From NCBI GenBank assembly GCA_021156085.1, contig JAJNBC010000003.1, positions 62,001 through 126,000 on the forward strand: DNA of 64,000 nucleotides. The letters are read 5' to 3'. This document shows, piece by piece, positions 36,684-46,671 of the stretch (positions are counted from its first letter, which is position 1; each line of letters opens with the position of its first letter). Position numbers and translations under genes: made by a program. This DNA comes from Gammaproteobacteria bacterium (GTDB lineage Bacteria > Pseudomonadota > Gammaproteobacteria > DSM-16500). The notes under the pieces were generated by a model, which was not told where the DNA came from, made no database searches, and was given only the letters and a program-made list of their open reading frames with translations.

Positions 36684-37910
36684 ATGTGGATAGATGATAT
36701 TTTTGAAGGGAAAGAAGGATCGAGAAAATGGACATTTATTGCCTATATAACTGTCGCCCCCGCTGCACTGTATTGGCTTATATATCGACCTACGAAAGCA
36801 ATCATCTCGGGCCTTTTTTCCCTTATTGCTAAGCTAGCTCCTGATAATAAGGATAGGGGGGATGACTTACCGCCGCCGTACGGGGCGCACGAGGATGATG
36901 GGAGTGAGGATGAAGAGAAATACTCGGAACTACAACTATCAAGAAAAACAGATTTTACTTCAACCGTTGCAAGTGCTGCTACCACTATTGCACCTAACTT
37001 CGTATCTCCATATTACGTGATAACAAGTTTTCTTATATGCAGAAAGCACGTTCCAGGATTAACGGACGCTGCAGTATTCCCGTGGGGTTATGGAGATATT
37101 ACCAACTTTGCAGAGGGCACTATTATCACCATAGATTCTAAGAAACATCTAGCTTGGTTTACTAATGACCTCCTAATACAACAGGTACAAAATAAATATA
37201 AAGTGACATTTGAATTTCATCTATCAGAAGAAAAAGAAGTAAACTTAAAAGGTGTGGTACCTGACGGCACAACTGCTTTCCAATATATGAGTCAAGCGTA
37301 TTTCGAATTTCAACCGCCATTAACAGCTGTCGAAAGAGCATCAAAGACAAGTAAGATTATGCAAGCCTTAGACGCGGGTGCTTTGGGAAAGAATCCTGCG
37401 GCTCAACAAAGACTCTCTCTTCTCAAATGTGGCGGCTTCTTTTATCATGCCGGACCATGGCAACAAGATCGATATACGTCGCACAGAACTAGATCAATTG
37501 CAGGTATTCGAGTGTTTCTTCCTAGAAATGATAAGAGTCAAAAAACATATTTATATTTCGGACAAGCTAAACTACTCACTCCACAAGCCATTGCCGTCTT
37601 GAAAGGCAAATGCAACGCCAATTCTATTGCCACAGAGGAAGCTATTTTAAATCCTATTACCGTACCTAGTCTGCTAGATCAAGGTATGAGCCATTATCGA
37701 TGGCTTGCTCCCGGAGACCCCGCCATTTTAGCTATGCAGCAGTTACATGGCCCTTCGTTTGGCCGGTACGGAGTGTTTTTATATCGTTCTCAAGCAAATC
37801 ATAAGCTTGACTGTATGCTACCCGTAACAGATCAGGAGGAAAGCGCTAAGCATATTCAAAAATATCAACAGGCAGCAAGTAGTAGGACGCTAATTACTGT
37901 GTCTCCTTAA
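36684..37910 (+). CDS. Orphan 408-aa protein with a PPPY motif
   Basis: No recognised family. A hydrophobic segment (about residues 17-50) is followed by an acidic linker carrying DLPPPYG (PPxY motif at 63-66) and a run of Asp/Glu. A larger soluble domain (about 95-408) follows, with FPWGYGDITNFAEG, CGGFFYHAGPW and LYFGQAKLLTPQA. PPxY motifs bind WW domains in eukaryotes (for example NEDD4-type ubiquitin ligases), so a host-directed role is possible but unproven. GAGG precedes ATG. It sits where tgt is usually found between queA and yajC, which marks an accessory insertion. Confidence 0.78.
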   Translation: MWIDDIFEGKEGSRKWTFIAYITVAPAALYWLIYRPTKAIISGLFSLIAKLAPDNKDRGDDLPPPYGAHEDDGSEDEEKYSELQLSRKTDFTSTVASAATTIAPNFVSPYYVITSFLICRKHVPGLTDAAVFPWGYGDITNFAEGTIITIDSKKHLAWFTNDLLIQQVQNKYKVTFEFHLSEEKEVNLKGVVPDGTTAFQYMSQAYFEFQPPLTAVERASKTSKIMQALDAGALGKNPAAQQRLSLLKCGGFFYHAGPWQQDRYTSHRTRSIAGIRVFLPRNDKSQKTYLYFGQAKLLTPQAIAVLKGKCNANSIATEEAILNPITVPSLLDQGMSHYRWLAPGDPAILAMQQLHGPSFGRYGVFLYRSQANHKLDCMLPVTDQEESAKHIQKYQQAASSRTLITVSP

Positions 37911-37964
37911 TAAATACAGGTCATTTCCTTATGGGTGGCTTAGAATTTTTAGATCAATCTATTT

Positions 37965-38690
37965 TCAATTAAAATTATAGGTACACGATAAAATATGGCT
38001 CATTTGATTTTGCGTTTGCTGTGGTGTTTTGATTTGGTACTGATTAATATATCCTATTTCCCACCACGTTTTTTTTGTGAAAAATAAATTAAACCCTAAA
38101 AAAAGACGATTTTCTGCGATGAAACTTTGGGTTTCATAAGAGGGATGGTTTAATTGAAAAAAAACTTCGTCGTATAAAAAGGGAAAAGCATTTTCAAATA
38201 AAGCATGACGAATCTCCACTGCAAATCGTTGACGAAAGCGGAGGGAAACTGAATTAGTACGGCTACGGGTGATTTCTTCCAAACGTGAACGAAAAACAAA
38301 AAGAGAGAAAGGAGTTAATTTTTTATCCCAAATCAATTGTTGAAAAAGTCTATTTTCGTAAAAGAAACCATTATACGGATCTCGGCCCGTCCAACGATAA
38401 CCCAACCACATACTTTTATCAGCCGCTAATTTATAGCCTAATCCACTTTCCAATAAAACAGCTTGCCATAGATGTGATTGATCAATAAATCGAAGTTGTG
38501 AAAAAATAAATGAACGCCATTGATTATTTCTCCCAAAAGATTGTTGCGTACTGAAACCAAGCCATTGCTTAGTATTTTGTTGTAAAGCAAAGCAATTTTG
38601 TATAAAAAAGGCTAGAAAAATGATAATAACAGATCGATATATAGTCAGATCTATAATAAAGTCTGCCAATAGCTTGGCTAAGAGCCACAT
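37965..38690 (-). CDS. DUF2490-like outer-membrane protein
   Basis: The 241-aa protein resembles the DUF2490 family: a hydrophobic N-terminal segment, QWLGFSTQQSFGRNNQW, GYKLAADKSMWLGYRW, ENRLFQQLIW and SRLEE.TRSRT..VSLRFRQR. A C-terminal beta-strand ends in CTYNFN, typical of outer-membrane barrels. Function unknown. The frame is open from a TTG at 38711; the ATG at 38690 is preferred. It overlaps the upstream secreted-protein gene by 13 bp, so translation is probably coupled. Confidence 0.72.
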   Translation of the reverse strand: MWLLAKLLADFIIDLTIYRSVIIIFLAFFIQNCFALQQNTKQWLGFSTQQSFGRNNQWRSFIFSQLRFIDQSHLWQAVLLESGLGYKLAADKSMWLGYRWTGRDPYNGFFYENRLFQQLIWDKKLTPFSLFVFRSRLEEITRSRTNSVSLRFRQRFAVEIRHALFENAFPFLYDEVFFQLNHPSYETQSFIAENRLFLGFNLFFTKKTWWEIGYINQYQIKTPQQTQNQMSHILSCTYNFN

Positions 38691-39049
38691 CGAACTTTGT
38701 GGCCTACCCAATTATATTTATCACGGTCAAAATAGCCGATTCTAGTACCTGGGATAAGGGAAAGATGACTAATCACACTAAACTCACTTTCGTCAGGGAG
38801 AAAAACGGTCACAACGCAACTCTTACCGTAGGCAGGCTGGCAAGCTATTTTCATATCCGCACGAGAAAGAGTCACTGTTTCATTAGGTTTAACCATATAA
38901 GAATTAATAAATTGGTATTTTCCCGCGTAAAGATAGACAGTGGTTTTTGAATAATTATTGAATGCAATACAAAAATCATCTTTCGCTAGAGCTATAACGC
39001 TCATTATACTCGCCGTAAGAACAATTATTACTGTTAGAAAATTTTTCAT
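38678..39049 (-). CDS. Small secreted cysteine protein (123 aa)
   Basis: A signal peptide is clear (residues 1-22, hydrophobic core LTVIIVLTASIMSVIALA). The mature part has four cysteines (27, 70, 78, 121) that could form two disulfides in the periplasm, plus the segment RIGYFDRDKYNW. Family not recognised. A strong GGGAGG precedes ATG. It overlaps and probably drives the DUF2490-like gene. Located in the accessory segment beside queA. Confidence 0.75.
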   Translation of the reverse strand: MKNFLTVIIVLTASIMSVIALAKDDFCIAFNNYSKTTVYLYAGKYQFINSYMVKPNETVTLSRADMKIACQPAYGKSCVVTVFLPDESEFSVISHLSLIPGTRIGYFDRDKYNWVGHKVRCGS

Positions 39050-39080
39050 GCTGGCCTCCCTTATAATATTATTTAAAATT

Positions 39081-39140
39081 CTTTAGGATCTGTTAACAAT
39101 TCTACTATGTCGGCCTACTAAATTGTCAACAGATCTTAGT
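39081..39140. repeat. Dispersed intergenic repeat, copy 4 (short, two ends)
   Basis: A compact copy. Left end TTTAGGATCTGTTAACAATT and right end AATTGTCAACAGATCTTA (39120-39137) are inverse complements with a few mismatches, flanking ATTCTACTATGTCGGCC. The hairpin interior seen in copies 1-3 is missing. This resembles an internally deleted miniature inverted-repeat element. Confidence 0.88.
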
Positions 39141-39225
39141 TAAAATTCCGCAACTAATTCTAAATTTCCTCAACTCTGTCGATTAAAACTTAGCATATAA
39201 CATTTCATACGTGGCATCCACCACT

Positions 39226-39248
39226 AAATTTTTCCAAAAAATTTTTAA
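39226..39248 (-). terminator. AT-only hairpin after queA
   Basis: AAATTTTT (39226-39233) and AAAAATTT (39237-39244) can form an 8-bp stem with a 3-nt loop just past the queA stop. The stem has no G or C, so termination is uncertain. Confidence 0.3.
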
Positions 39249-39249
39249 G

Positions 39250-40269
39250 TTATTTAACAAACATGGCGTCTCCATAACTAAAGAAACGATAACGCTCTTG
39301 TACAGCTACTTTATAAGCAGCTAACACCGCTTCATATCCGCCCCAAGCACAAACGAGCATCAAGAGGGTGGAGCATGGTAAATGAAAATTAGTGATTAAA
39401 GCATCTATACATTGAAATGAATAGCCAGGATAAATAAAAATATCAGTCTCTCCTGAAAAAGGTTTTATCTCTCCTGAGTGACTCGCCGTTTCTAAACTAC
39501 GAGCGGTGGTTGTGCCTACGGCAATTACTTTTTTACCCTGCGATTTGGCAATTTTAATTTGCTCACAAAGGACCGCAGAAACTTCAATATACTCGGCATG
39601 CATACGATGTTGAGTAATATCTTCCACACGCACTGAGCCAAACGTGCCTATACCTACATGCAAGGTAACAAACCCTATTTCTACACCTTTGTTACGCAAG
39701 CAAGTTAAGAGATCCACATCAAAATGCAGCCCTGCCGTAGGCGCCGCTACAGAGCCAGTATGTTTTGCATAAATAGTCTGATAACGTTCTTTATCATTGG
39801 CTTCAGGGGCACGTGAAAAATAAGGAGGAATAGGGATTTCACCTAAGGCTTCGATGACTTCAAGCACATGTCTCTCTTCTTCACATTGCAGCTCAAATAA
39901 ATCGTCGTGACGTTGTAATACAGTGAAACAAACATTCTCAGATATAAAAATATGCGTTTCGGGCTTAGAGGTTTTGCTGGCTCTTACTTGCGCTAGAATA
40001 CGCTTTGGGTCTAAAACCCGTTCTACCAAAATCTCTACTTTGCCGCCACTGGCTTTATGGCCTAATAAGCGCGCAGCCATCACACGGCTATCATTACAAA
40101 CCAGTAAATCACCTGGCTCTAATAATTCAGACAAATCAGTGAATTTTTTATGAGTGACATTACCTGTTTTACGATCTAAACAGAGCAGCCTGCTGGCACT
40201 GCGTTCTGCTAATGGAAAACGCGCAATGAGTTCATCAGGTAAATCATAGTGAAAATCAGTCAGCTGCAT
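39250..40269 (-). CDS. queA: tRNA preQ1(34) S-adenosylmethionine ribosyltransferase
   Basis: QueA makes epoxyqueuosine in tRNA from preQ1 and the ribose of SAM. The 339-aa protein begins FHYDLPDELIARFPL and has RLLGHKASGGKVEILVER, SVAAPTAGLHFDVDLL and LITNFHLPCSTLLMLVCA. Length is normal. The usual partner tgt, which places preQ1 in tRNA, is not next to it. Instead queA follows nuoN by only 3 bp, so it is probably read from the nuo operon. A tgt gene must be elsewhere if queuosine is made. Confidence 0.95.
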   Translation of the reverse strand: MQLTDFHYDLPDELIARFPLAERSASRLLCLDRKTGNVTHKKFTDLSELLEPGDLLVCNDSRVMAARLLGHKASGGKVEILVERVLDPKRILAQVRASKTSKPETHIFISENVCFTVLQRHDDLFELQCEEERHVLEVIEALGEIPIPPYFSRAPEANDKERYQTIYAKHTGSVAAPTAGLHFDVDLLTCLRNKGVEIGFVTLHVGIGTFGSVRVEDITQHRMHAEYIEVSAVLCEQIKIAKSQGKKVIAVGTTTARSLETASHSGEIKPFSGETDIFIYPGYSFQCIDALITNFHLPCSTLLMLVCAWGGYEAVLAAYKVAVQERYRFFSYGDAMFVK

Positions 40270-40272
40270 CTG

Positions 40273-41736
40273 CTAGCCCAATGAAATTCTACAGACATCA
40301 ATTAAGGCACTTGGCAATAAACCTAATATCAAAGCAGCCATCCCATTGAGTGTAATCGCTGTCGTAATGCCAGGAGAAATTGCAATGCGATTCGACCTCA
40401 AGTCCTCGCGGGGTTCTTCAAAATACATGAGCATCACAATACGCAAATAATAGTAAGCACCTATAATGGCAAACAGAAGAGCAAGAGCAGCAAGCCAGAC
40501 ATAATGCGCCTCAACTAAGGCTGCAAGCAACCCCAGTTTAGCAAAGAATCCCACGGTAGGAGGTACACCCGCCATAGAAAACATTAAAAGTAACATCATA
40601 AAAGCCAACCACGGGTGGCGGGCATTTAAACCTCGGTAATCATCTAATTGATCTAGTTCGATACCTTGTTTGCTTAATAAAGCAATAATAGCAAACGCCC
40701 CTGCCGCCACGATGACATAAGTAGTAATATAAAACATAGCAGCTGAATAGCCTGTAGCAGAAGTAGGGCCCGAGATAATACCTAACAAGGTATAACCGAT
40801 GTGAGCAATAGAAGAATAAGCTAGCATACGTTTAATATTGGTCTGCGCAATCGCAAGCAAATTACCTGAAAACATAGATAAAACAGCCACCACCACTAAA
40901 ATAGAACTCCAAGCTGGGCTCAGCATTGGCAATGCTTGCACAAGAATACGCATAGTAATGCAAAAGGCAGCGATTTTAGGAGCGCTGGCAATAAAAAGTG
41001 TGACACTAGTGGGCGCACCATCATAAACATCCGGCACCCACATATGAAAAGGCACTGCGCCAAATTTAAAGAGTAGGCCAGATAAAATAAAAACGAGTGC
41101 AAAAATCATAGCAGGGTTGTGCACATGCAATCCCTTCTGTAACGCATTCCCTATAGTAAGAATGTCAATGCTACCTGTCACGCCGTACAATATTGAGATG
41201 CCATACAGCAATAATCCAGAAGCCAGCGCGCCCATGATAAAATATTTCATGGCGGCTTCTGTGGCAGCTGCAGAATCTTTTTGTAATGCGACCATAGCAT
41301 AGAGAGAAAGTGATAATAATTCTAAGCCTAAATAAATAGTAAGGAAACTGTAGGCAGATGCCATAATCAGCATGCCTAGCACAGCGAATAAGCCCAGGAT
41401 GTAATACTCGCCATATAAAATAGAACGGCCTTTAATATAGTGCCGCGCGTAGATAAAAGCAAAAAAACTGGCGACCAACACCCATAGTTTAGTCAATATC
41501 GCTAATTTATCAACGACGTAATGATCGCCAAAAGTGACAATGGGATAAGGATATTCACGATATTGGGCCATTGCGAATAAAAAGACGGCTATTAACGTCA
41601 GCTGAGTTAACCCATAAGTGACTATTCGATACCCTTCTTTTAAGCAAACATCAATCAACAAAATAAAACTTATCATACAGAGCATAAAAATCTCTGGTAA
41701 AGCAGCGGAAAATAATGGCATTGCAATATTCATCAT
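40273..41736 (-). CDS. nuoN: NADH-quinone oxidoreductase subunit N
   Basis: Antiporter-like proton-pumping membrane subunit of complex I. The 487-aa protein has about 14 helices and the family's KMLAYSSIAHIGYTLLG and VPFHMWVPDVYDGAPTSVTLF, with the buried Lys/Glu residues of the proton channel. It starts ATG-ATG directly after nuoM (2 bp). Last gene of the nuo operon proper, followed at once by queA. Confidence 0.96.
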   Translation of the reverse strand: MMNIAMPLFSAALPEIFMLCMISFILLIDVCLKEGYRIVTYGLTQLTLIAVFLFAMAQYREYPYPIVTFGDHYVVDKLAILTKLWVLVASFFAFIYARHYIKGRSILYGEYYILGLFAVLGMLIMASAYSFLTIYLGLELLSLSLYAMVALQKDSAAATEAAMKYFIMGALASGLLLYGISILYGVTGSIDILTIGNALQKGLHVHNPAMIFALVFILSGLLFKFGAVPFHMWVPDVYDGAPTSVTLFIASAPKIAAFCITMRILVQALPMLSPAWSSILVVVAVLSMFSGNLLAIAQTNIKRMLAYSSIAHIGYTLLGIISGPTSATGYSAAMFYITTYVIVAAGAFAIIALLSKQGIELDQLDDYRGLNARHPWLAFMMLLLMFSMAGVPPTVGFFAKLGLLAALVEAHYVWLAALALLFAIIGAYYYLRIVMLMYFEEPREDLRSNRIAISPGITTAITLNGMAALILGLLPSALIDVCRISLG

Positions 41737-41738
41737 GG

Positions 41739-43265
41739 TTAAACCTTAAGAGGAGGCATACTGATTGAAAGTAAATGTTCAATTGTCACATGCAATACAT
41801 TTAAAACAGGTGCAGGATACAATCCAATAAAAAATACACCGGCTGCCAATAAAATATAATTCGTTTTCTCTAGCCAATTAATATCTTTCATCGCAGCCAC
41901 TTCATTACTTACAATAGAACCAAAAAAAACGCGCTTATACATCCACAATGTATAAGCCGATGCTAGAATTAATGTCAAAGCAGCTGTGAATGCAACCCAA
42001 AAATGCGATTGGAAAGCACTCATGATAACCATGAATTCCCCTACAAACCCTGCTGTGCCAGGCAAGCCCACATTTGACATGGCAAATAACATAAAAAAGG
42101 CCGCAAATAAAGGCATACGCGCAGCAACTCCACTGTAATCTTTAATCAGACGGCTGTGGCTCGTTAGGCGATCTGCTAAAATACCCACGCCAAGGAACAT
42201 GGCACCCGAGCCAAATGCGTGCGAAATCATTTGAATCACTGCCCCTTCAAGGCTCATATAAGCATCTTGATATTTTGCCATATGGCGAATAATGCCATAA
42301 ATCATGAAGCAACCTAAGGTCGCAAAACCCATGTGAGCGATGGAAGAATAAGCAATTAACTTTTTCATATCTACTTGTACAATAGCAACTAATCCAATAT
42401 AAATAATCGCAATCAATGACAAAATAATCATAAGCCCTGCTAAATGAGCACAGGCCTGGGGCACGATAGGCATACTGAAGCGCAGAAATCCGTAAATGCC
42501 TAATTTCAACATTAGCGCGGCCAGGACCACAGAACCGCCTGCAGGCGCTTCAGTATGGGCATCAGGCAACCAAGTATGAACTGGCCACATAGGCACTTTG
42601 ACTGCAAATGCCAAAAGGAAAGCAAAGAATATTAATTTTTGAATAGCGATAGGCAAATGTAAGCCATAAAAACGTTGAATATCAAAAGAGCCAGTTTGGT
42701 TATATAAATAAAGCAAAGCAATCAACATTAAAATGGAGCCTAAAAAGGTATATAAGAAAAATTTAACGGCCGCGTAATTCCTATTCGCACTGCCCCACAT
42801 ACCAATACTAAGATACATGGGAATCAACATGCCTTCCCAGAAAACGTAGAATAAAATGGCATCTGTCGCTGCAAAAACACCAATCATCATGCCTTGCATA
42901 ATGAGAAAAGCAGCCATATATTGGGCAATACGCACTCTGATCGCCTGACAACCTGCCAAAATCACTAATAAACCTGTAAAATTAGTGAGAATAATCATTG
43001 CTAAAGAAATACCATCCACGCCAAGGGCATAATGAATTTGATAGGCGCGAATCCACAGATGATTCTCTTGAAATTGCATAACAAAACGAGAAGGATCAAA
43101 TGCTAAGTAAAGGGGAATACATAATAATAAATTAAGAAGAGCAACGCTAAAAGCAATGAAACGTGCGGCTCTCGCTTGACGATCGCCACCGGTCAATAAT
43201 ACCAACATAGCACCTATCACCGGCAACCAAATTAATAAACTTAAAATAATATGCTTAAACCACAT
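41739..43265 (-). CDS. nuoM: NADH-quinone oxidoreductase subunit M
   Basis: Antiporter-like proton-pumping subunit of complex I, 508 aa from the ATG at 43265. Motifs: DGISLAMIILTNFTG, FYVFWEGMLIPMYL, PVHTWLPDAHTEAP, KKLIAYSSIAHMGFATLG and ISHAFGSGAMF. The frame is open from a TTG at 43295 inside nuoL, but the ATG has AGGG at suitable distance and lies 2 bp after the nuoL stop. Confidence 0.96.
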   Translation of the reverse strand: MWFKHIILSLLIWLPVIGAMLVLLTGGDRQARAARFIAFSVALLNLLLCIPLYLAFDPSRFVMQFQENHLWIRAYQIHYALGVDGISLAMIILTNFTGLLVILAGCQAIRVRIAQYMAAFLIMQGMMIGVFAATDAILFYVFWEGMLIPMYLSIGMWGSANRNYAAVKFFLYTFLGSILMLIALLYLYNQTGSFDIQRFYGLHLPIAIQKLIFFAFLLAFAVKVPMWPVHTWLPDAHTEAPAGGSVVLAALMLKLGIYGFLRFSMPIVPQACAHLAGLMIILSLIAIIYIGLVAIVQVDMKKLIAYSSIAHMGFATLGCFMIYGIIRHMAKYQDAYMSLEGAVIQMISHAFGSGAMFLGVGILADRLTSHSRLIKDYSGVAARMPLFAAFFMLFAMSNVGLPGTAGFVGEFMVIMSAFQSHFWVAFTAALTLILASAYTLWMYKRVFFGSIVSNEVAAMKDINWLEKTNYILLAAGVFFIGLYPAPVLNVLHVTIEHLLSISMPPLKV

Positions 43266-43267
43266 CA

Positions 43268-45235
43268 CTAAAACCCTATAAACCAACCCAGACAAATCGC
43301 CAACCCTAATAGCATGGCCAACGCATAATGATAAAGATAGCCTGTCTGTATACGTCTTCCCATGCGCGCAAACAAACGAATCAATTTGCCTGAGCCATTG
43401 ACGAACACGCCATCAATCATGATTAAATCACTCACTTTATAAAAAAAATTACCTAAACGCCGGCTACCTTCAACCAATACCACTTGATTAAAAGCATCGA
43501 AACCATATTTAACAATGAAGATTTGATAAAGCCATGAGAAACGCTTTTTTAATAATTCCGCCCACTGGGGACGGCCTAAATTAAATAACCATGCAGTGAT
43601 TATTCCCGCTAGTGCCAACCAAAAATTCAATGTCTGAGTAGCATGAAGCGCCATTAATTTGGCTCCTTGAAAGTCAGTTGCTAACGCTGTAGAAACAACA
43701 TGCTGAGGTAAAATAAAAATACTCGCACCCAACATACTTGGCGTAGAGAAAAGCATAGGAGTGATCAAAATACCACCCGCTATCATACTTGGAATAGCAA
43801 GCGCAATAAGTGGGATTAACATCACCCATGGCGATTCATTCACTTTATCGGGATACCGTTTCTGGCCATGAAAAGTTAAAAACAAAGCACGGAAAATATA
43901 AAGCGGCGTCACAAATGCACCGACCAGTACACATAAATAAGCATAATGAGCACCTGGGGTTTTGGATAAATGCACTGCTTCAATGATGGCATCCTTTGAA
44001 TAAAAACCTGAAAACGGCGGAATAGCTGCAAGCGCTAACGCACCTATAGCAAAAGTAAGATAAGTAATAGGCATGTACGGCGCAAGCCCGCCCATTTTTC
44101 GCATATCCTGTTCATGATGCAAAGCAATAATTACCGAGCCTGCTGCCAAGAAAAGTAAAGCTTTGAAAAAAGCATGCGTGATCAAATGAAAGATAGCAGT
44201 ATCATAAGCAGAAGCACCCAACGCAACAGCCATATAACCTAATTGTGAAATAGTAGAATATGCAATCACACGTTTAATGTCCTGCTGCATAACTGCTAAA
44301 AATCCCATTAATAAACAGGTTGTCGCGCCTAATATTAAAACTAGGCTCAGCGCCACAGGTGAATATTCAAATAACGGTGACATACGTGCCACCATATAAA
44401 TACCTGCCGTAACCATCGTGGCTGCATGAATGAGTGCGGAAATAGGTGTAGGGCCTTCCATAGATTCAGGCAACCAAATATGGAGGGGAATTTGGGCTGA
44501 TTTAGCCATGGCACCTATAAAAAGTAAAACACAAATCATTGTTATCACGGATACATGCAAGCCTGGGAAAAGCGGCATAGTCTTACCCACAAGTAAAGTC
44601 ACATGACTAAATACTGTAGGATAATCAAGGCTGTTAAAATAAGTGAGGACCGCAGCAATAGCTAATACAAATCCTACATCACCCACTCGATTAGCAATAA
44701 ATGCTTTTAAACTACCCTCGACTGCCGACTCGCGTTTGAACCAAAATCCAATTAACAAATAAGAAACTAACCCCACGCCTTCCCAACCAAAAAAGAGTAA
44801 TAAGAAATTATTTGCTAGCACAAGTATCAACATAGCAAAAGTAAAAAGCGAGACATAACTAAAGAATCGCTCATACCCTGGATCTTCTTTCATATAACCT
44901 ACAGTATAAATATGCACCATAAATGAAATAAAACTAACGATAAATAACATGGTGGCGCTCAGCCTATCGAGCAGAATAGAAACATCAAATTGAAAAGTAC
45001 CGCTGGTTACCCAATTATAAAGCACACCTTCCACTGTGGGATGCCCAAGCAGCACTATTTCTGCAAATAAATAACAAGACAACACAAAAGCACTGCCCAC
45101 TAACATAATTGTCATTCTATGCGTCGCAGTACGCCCCATTTTTTTGCCAAATAGCCCTGCTATTAATGCTCCTACTAAAGGTAACAAAGCGACTGCCATA
45201 GCAATGGAAAATAAATGTGTTCCCACGTATTTCAC
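43268..45235 (-). CDS. nuoL: NADH-quinone oxidoreductase subunit L
   Basis: Largest antiporter-like subunit, carrying the long C-terminal lateral helix that couples redox chemistry to distal proton channels. The 655-aa protein has [51 protein letters not shown] and [14 protein letters not shown]. The assigned start is a GTG that overlaps the nuoK stop (GTGA). An ATG 12 codons later is an alternative, and the ribosome-binding site does not decide. Confidence 0.95.
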   Translation of the reverse strand: MKYVGTHLFSIAMAVALLPLVGALIAGLFGKKMGRTATHRMTIMLVGSAFVLSCYLFAEIVLLGHPTVEGVLYNWVTSGTFQFDVSILLDRLSATMLFIVSFISFMVHIYTVGYMKEDPGYERFFSYVSLFTFAMLILVLANNFLLLFFGWEGVGLVSYLLIGFWFKRESAVEGSLKAFIANRVGDVGFVLAIAAVLTYFNSLDYPTVFSHVTLLVGKTMPLFPGLHVSVITMICVLLFIGAMAKSAQIPLHIWLPESMEGPTPISALIHAATMVTAGIYMVARMSPLFEYSPVALSLVLILGATTCLLMGFLAVMQQDIKRVIAYSTISQLGYMAVALGASAYDTAIFHLITHAFFKALLFLAAGSVIIALHHEQDMRKMGGLAPYMPITYLTFAIGALALAAIPPFSGFYSKDAIIEAVHLSKTPGAHYAYLCVLVGAFVTPLYIFRALFLTFHGQKRYPDKVNESPWVMLIPLIALAIPSMIAGGILITPMLFSTPSMLGASIFILPQHVVSTALATDFQGAKLMALHATQTLNFWLALAGIITAWLFNLGRPQWAELLKKRFSWLYQIFIVKYGFDAFNQVVLVEGSRRLGNFFYKVSDLIMIDGVFVNGSGKLIRLFARMGRRIQTGYLYHYALAMLLGLAICLGWFIGF

Positions 45236-45537
45236 CCTTTTAATGCATCTAATTTATCAACTTCAATGGTGCCTGATTTACGAAATAACACCATCATAAT
45301 AGCCAAGCCAATAGCTGCTTCCGCTGCCGCCACTGTCAAAATAAAGAAAACAAAGAGTTGTCCGGTGTTATTCCCGAGGAAATAACTAAATGCAATAAAA
45401 TTAGTATTCACTGCAAGTAGCATTAATTCAATAGACATTAATAATACAATGATATTCTTACGATTAATTAGGATACCAGCAATGCCTACACCAAATAAAA
45501 TAGCTGCAAGAATAAGAAAATTTGAAAGTGCTACCAT
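45232..45537 (-). CDS. nuoK: NADH-quinone oxidoreductase subunit K
   Basis: Three-helix membrane subunit of complex I (101 aa, as in E. coli). Buried glutamates lie in IELMLLAVN and in the second half ([13 protein letters not shown]), key to proton translocation. The ATG shares one base with the nuoJ stop, and its stop overlaps the nuoL GTG, so it is tightly coupled. Confidence 0.95.
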   Translation of the reverse strand: MVALSNFLILAAILFGVGIAGILINRKNIIVLLMSIELMLLAVNTNFIAFSYFLGNNTGQLFVFFILTVAAAEAAIGLAIMMVLFRKSGTIEVDKLDALKG

Positions 45538-46175
45538 TATTGCTCTGCTCCCGATGGTTTATTAACTAGATTAATTTTTTTGGCTGAGGGCATGCACACT
45601 AATTTCACACGATCTGCACGTTTTACTGCAATTTGCTTAGTGATATTTTGAATTTTTCTTTTATGAGGTTTACGATGTGTCAAGCTAATTGCCGCTATAA
45701 TAGCCGTTAACAATAAAACGGCCGCAATTTCAAAGGGGTAAGCATAATTTGTATAAAGCATATTGCCCAGATCAGCCAAATTATTGTAGTCTTTTGCTAG
45801 AGCAGGCGGTAAAGGTAAATGAGTTAAACCAAATTGCTTAGGACCCACCACAATGACCATCATCCCAATAATTAATAAAGAAAGTAAAATAGCAAACGGA
45901 AGATAACGCACCAATCCCGCACGCAAGCTCATCACATTCACACGTAGCATCATGACAACAAACAAAAATAAAGTCATGACAGCGCCTACATAGACCAAAA
46001 CTAAAATCAACGCTAAAAATTCTGCCTGAAGTAGAAGCCAGATACCAGACATCGCAAAAAAAGTAAGAACAAGAGAGAGGGCTCCTCGCACAGGATTAGG
46101 AGAGGCTACAACAAATACACTCGACAAAATAGCCACTAGAGAAAACAAATAAAAAATTACTTGCACTGCCGTCAT
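45537..46175 (-). CDS. nuoJ: NADH-quinone oxidoreductase subunit J
   Basis: Five-helix membrane subunit of complex I (212 aa). Typical [20 protein letters not shown] in the third helix and [10 protein letters not shown] near the start. The C-terminus carries a polar tail of about 45 residues rich in Lys and Arg. Start and stop each share one base with the neighbouring genes. Confidence 0.94.
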   Translation of the reverse strand: MTAVQVIFYLFSLVAILSSVFVVASPNPVRGALSLVLTFFAMSGIWLLLQAEFLALILVLVYVGAVMTLFLFVVMMLRVNVMSLRAGLVRYLPFAILLSLLIIGMMVIVVGPKQFGLTHLPLPPALAKDYNNLADLGNMLYTNYAYPFEIAAVLLLTAIIAAISLTHRKPHKRKIQNITKQIAVKRADRVKLVCMPSAKKINLVNKPSGAEQ

Positions 46176-46663
46176 TATCTAAATCCCTTATCTTCTTCAC
46201 GATCTGCGGCGATTTGCTTCTCATATTTATCACCGAGCATCAATAATTTCTCTTTAGTCAATGTCTTTTCTACCCGATTCTCAAAATGGTAATCATGGTT
46301 ACGTGTTAACACGATAGCATCAACGGGACAAGCTTCTTCACAAAAACCGCAATAAACACATTTAAATAAATCAATTTCATATAAGCTAGTACGACGGGAG
46401 CCATCTTCTCTAGGTTCGGCCTCAATGGTAATAGCCAAAGCAGGACAAACGGCTTCACACAATTTACAAGCAATACATCGTTCTTCGCCATTAGGATAGC
46501 GACGTAGCGCATGAATTCCCCGAAAACGCGGTGACATGGGTGTTTTTTCTTCAGGATATTGAATCGTTATTTTGCGTTTAAAAAAATAACGGCCTGTTAG
46601 ACCCAAGCCTACCAGTAAGTCCCAAAGTGAAAAATCTTTAATATAGCGAAATAAACGACGCAT
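46175..46663 (-). CDS. nuoI: NADH-quinone oxidoreductase subunit I
   Basis: Peripheral-arm subunit with two [4Fe-4S] clusters (N6a, N6b). Cysteines 63/66/69/73 and 102/105/108/112 lie in [12 protein letters not shown] and [12 protein letters not shown]. The 162-aa form starts at the ATG at 46663, preceded by TGAGG. A longer open frame (to 46759) overlaps nuoH and is rejected. Confidence 0.95.
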   Translation of the reverse strand: MRRLFRYIKDFSLWDLLVGLGLTGRYFFKRKITIQYPEEKTPMSPRFRGIHALRRYPNGEERCIACKLCEAVCPALAITIEAEPREDGSRRTSLYEIDLFKCVYCGFCEEACPVDAIVLTRNHDYHFENRVEKTLTKEKLLMLGDKYEKQIAADREEDKGFR

Positions 46664-46671
46664 TTTATACC

